14,687 nt of DNA from Gemmatimonadota bacterium. GTDB lineage: Bacteria; Gemmatimonadota; Gemmatimonadetes; Gemmatimonadales; GWC2-71-9. This document shows positions 12,886 through 14,687 of the stretch, piece after piece; position 1 is the stretch's first letter, and each line of letters opens with the position of its first letter. A program made the translations under genes and the position numbers. The stretch lies in NCBI GenBank assembly GCA_024640185.1, contig JAHEFN010000021.1, positions 1-14,687 on the forward strand, read 5' to 3'. A model generated the notes under the pieces. That model made no database searches and was not told the origin of the DNA. It worked only from the letters and a program-made list of their open reading frames with translations.

Positions 12886-14687
12886 CTACTGGGCGTAGTT
12901 GATGATGGTCATGCGGCCCACGGTGGTTTCCCCGTTTTCCGCTGTCACGTGATAGAAATAGACTCCGCTGGCGACGAACTGGTTGTTCCGGTTACGGACA
13001 TCCCAGTCGGTCTCCCCGCCGAAGGCCGTGGATGCATGCTTCAGCACCCGGACCAACACTCCGCTGGCGGTGTAGATGCGGATCGTCGCCACCTCGGGCA
13101 AGTTGACGAACTTGATGATCTTGCTCGTCGTCGTCGCCTCGAAGGAGCTGGTGACGTAGTACGGATCCGGCACCGTGTGCACCTTGGCCAGCGTCTCGCT
13201 GGTCGAAGCGCCCACTGCGTTGGTCAGGTCGAAGGCGAACTTCACCGACGCCCCGATCGCCGAGAACGACCGCGGCATGTTCTGCGTCGAGAAGGACATC
13301 GGGCCGCCGTCGCCGGCTGCCTGAATCCCGCCGCTGATCACACCGATGTAGTCCCGCATCGTCCAGACCGTGCCGGCCGCCGGAACCCCGCCGGCCAACT
13401 CGAACATGAACGGCTGTCCCTTGAGGTAGAACACGAAGCCCTGACCCGCCGCAGTTGGCGCGGAGCGGTCAATGCTGGTGCTCGACGCCGAGCCATAGGC
13501 AATCGGCCCTGGCACGGCCGTCTCCGAGAGCGACGGCGAGTTGCCGGTGCAGCGGATGCCGGCTGGGTTGAGCGCCTTGATCGGGTCGAAGCAGCCAAGG
13601 TCGGTCACGGTCAGCTCGGAGCGCTGGTCGTAATACGTCGCCCCGTTCTGGGTGGCCGACTGGTTGAGGATGCCCCAGGTCGCATCGAGCTTGTCGGCCC
13701 GGAACGGCACTGGCACGTCGTGGGTCACGTCGATAACAGAGTCGACGTGGCCACCCTCACCCCAGTAGACCCGATAGTCGGCCGCACTCATGAACGGCGA
13801 GAGCACTGCCTCGACGTCCCGGAATGACGACGAGTAGTCGTTGTACGCCATCGGCCGGAAGATCGTGGTCACCCCATCGAGCGGGCCGCCGACGTTGTTG
13901 AAGTCGGTCCGAGCCGTACCGGTCCGGAAGGCCGCGGTGTTGGCCGCGTTGGGGTTGTCCATCATGGTGCTGTTGTCGGTCCCCATGAACCAGCGCGGAC
14001 CGTTGGCATCGCAGAGCGGGAACGAGGTGAAGCCCGACACCCCGTTGACACAGCCACGCGACTTGACGCCGTAGTAGTACCCGCCGCCGTACCGCACGCT
14101 GAAGCTGCCGCCGATCCCGAAGTTGCCCGCCGGTGCGCCGTACTTCTGCGTCAGCGCGGGGTCGGCCGTGATCGCGTCGAAGGCACCCGCTGCGCTCGCC
14201 GTGCCGCTGGTCGAGGAGAGATGCACCGGCACGTCGAGGTGGATGATGCCGGCCTGGGCCGAGATCGTATAGTGGTAGATCGCGTCGTGCGTCGAGGCCC
14301 CGGCGAAATCGACCACCGAGATCGAGTCAACGGAGAGAGACACCTCACCCGGCTCCGTCAGCACTTCCTTGACGAAGGCCGCCAACGAGAGCGACACGGC
14401 GTCGGACGGCGGGAAGGCCTTGGAGAACTTGCCCGTCGCCGGATCAAGCGTCGGCAACGTCTGGTCGGTCAGGAGGCCATTCCGCCCGAAGACACCGGTC
14501 TGCACCGTGGCATCGTTGGCGTAGTTGCCAGCCGACGTCCTCGGCTGCACCCGCTTGGTGATCCGGGCCGACTCGAGCGAGGTATTGCCCGCGCCGGTGG
14601 AGGAAATCGAGTTCACATCGAACGCCGTCACGGCGTAGAAGTAGTTGATACCGTTGCGCGGCGCCTGGTCGACGAAGGCAAACGGGA
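12886..14687 (-). CDS. Large secreted protein with FlgD-Ig/type IX-style C-terminal domain (partial, N-terminus missing)
   Basis: 599 C-terminal residues are visible; the frame is open through the right edge, so the start is outside. At the edge, the sequence around NGINYFYAVTAFDVNS resembles the end of a fibronectin type III-like domain. A GTG at 14631 in this strand is an internal codon, not the start. The middle part is Ser/Thr/Gly-rich, beta-rich and unassigned, with a Tyr/Gly patch (RYGGGYYYGV). The last 98 residues (12889-13182) fit the C-terminal sorting / FlgD Ig-like pattern: VHTVPDPYYV, then FVNLPEVATIRIYTASGVLV, then WDVRNRNNQFVASGVYFYHV and GRMTIINYAQ. In type IX systems such a domain targets the protein to the outer-membrane translocon and is removed after passage. 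It is followed by a PorV-type gene, 67 bp away. Function of the body is unknown. Confidence 0.85.
   Translation of the reverse strand, partial: PFAFVDQAPRNGINYFYAVTAFDVNSISSTGAGNTSLESARITKRVQPRTSAGNYANDATVQTGVFGRNGLLTDQTLPTLDPATGKFSKAFPPSDAVSLSLAAFVKEVLTEPGEVSLSVDSISVVDFAGASTHDAIYHYTISAQAGIIHLDVPVHLSSTSGTASAAGAFDAITADPALTQKYGAPAGNFGIGGSFSVRYGGGYYYGVKSRGCVNGVSGFTSFPLCDANGPRWFMGTDNSTMMDNPNAANTAAFRTGTARTDFNNVGGPLDGVTTIFRPMAYNDYSSSFRDVEAVLSPFMSAADYRVYWGEGGHVDSVIDVTHDVPVPFRADKLDATWGILNQSATQNGATYYDQRSELTVTDLGCFDPIKALNPAGIRCTGNSPSLSETAVPGPIAYGSASSTSIDRSAPTAAGQGFVFYLKGQPFMFELAGGVPAAGTVWTMRDYIGVISGGIQAAGDGGPMSFSTQNMPRSFSAIGASVKFAFDLTNAVGASTSETLAKVHTVPDPYYVTSSFEATTTSKIIKFVNLPEVATIRIYTASGVLVRVLKHASTAFGGETDWDVRNRNNQFVASGVYFYHVTAENGETTVGRMTIINYAQ

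Noticed and set aside
12856..13827. 323-residue plus-strand frame opposite the C-terminal-domain protein
   Set aside because: Composition of a shadow frame, and it covers the well-recognised C-terminal sorting-like domain on the minus strand.
1..14687. Search for CRISPR arrays, transposases, integrases, tRNA or rRNA genes
   Set aside because: No regularly spaced repeats, recombinase motifs, clover-leaf pattern or rRNA-like sequence was seen on either strand.

Overview
The window is GC-rich (by eye about two thirds G+C) and tightly packed, with bacterial, Gram-negative gene content. It holds paired LptF/LptG permeases for lipopolysaccharide export, a haem o synthase, a PorV/PorQ-type outer-membrane barrel, a GWxTD-domain protein, and a protein ending in a FlgD-like Ig / type IX secretion-style C-terminal domain. 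Mature secreted proteins tend to begin after an 'AQ' signal cleavage. Together these fit the Fibrobacterota-Chlorobiota-Bacteroidota side of the tree, most likely Gemmatimonadota. That placement is inference; no rRNA or marker gene is present to prove it.

Layout. At 1-196 (minus) is the 5' end of a secreted protein gene. Divergent from it, lptF and lptG (283-3134, plus) overlap by ATGA; the LptF has an unusually long periplasmic insertion. A 215-bp convergent gap (3135-3349) carries a composite inverted repeat. An APC-family amino-acid permease follows (3350-4693, minus). From a divergent intergenic region run ctaB (haem o synthase, 4888-5889) and an MsbA-type ABC exporter (5891-7717), both plus. 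The exporter appears to start at a CTG codon one base after the ctaB stop. ctaB itself may be coupled to a 16-codon upstream reading frame.

From 7736 to the right edge everything is on the minus strand. In transcription order (right to left) these are: a large surface/secreted protein with a C-terminal sorting-like domain (cut by the window edge), a PorV/PorQ-family barrel, a GWxTD-domain exported protein, an Ig/IPT-type lipoprotein, and a secreted protein with two NTF2-like domains. The first four look like one envelope or secretion module. In type IX secretion, PorV is the outer-membrane shuttle that receives proteins carrying a C-terminal sorting domain, so a PorV homologue directly behind a protein with such a domain suggests cargo and shuttle made together. 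Every junction in this series holds a hairpin between stop codon and next ribosome binding site; only the one after the GWxTD gene has a T-tract. The PorV and GWxTD genes also share an identical 13-bp start-codon context.

I saw no tRNA, rRNA, CRISPR array, transposase or phage gene. The module at 10146-14687 is the best candidate for a poorly described system. The other points worth checking are the LptF insertion, the inverted repeat at 3172-3297, and the CTG start of the ABC exporter.
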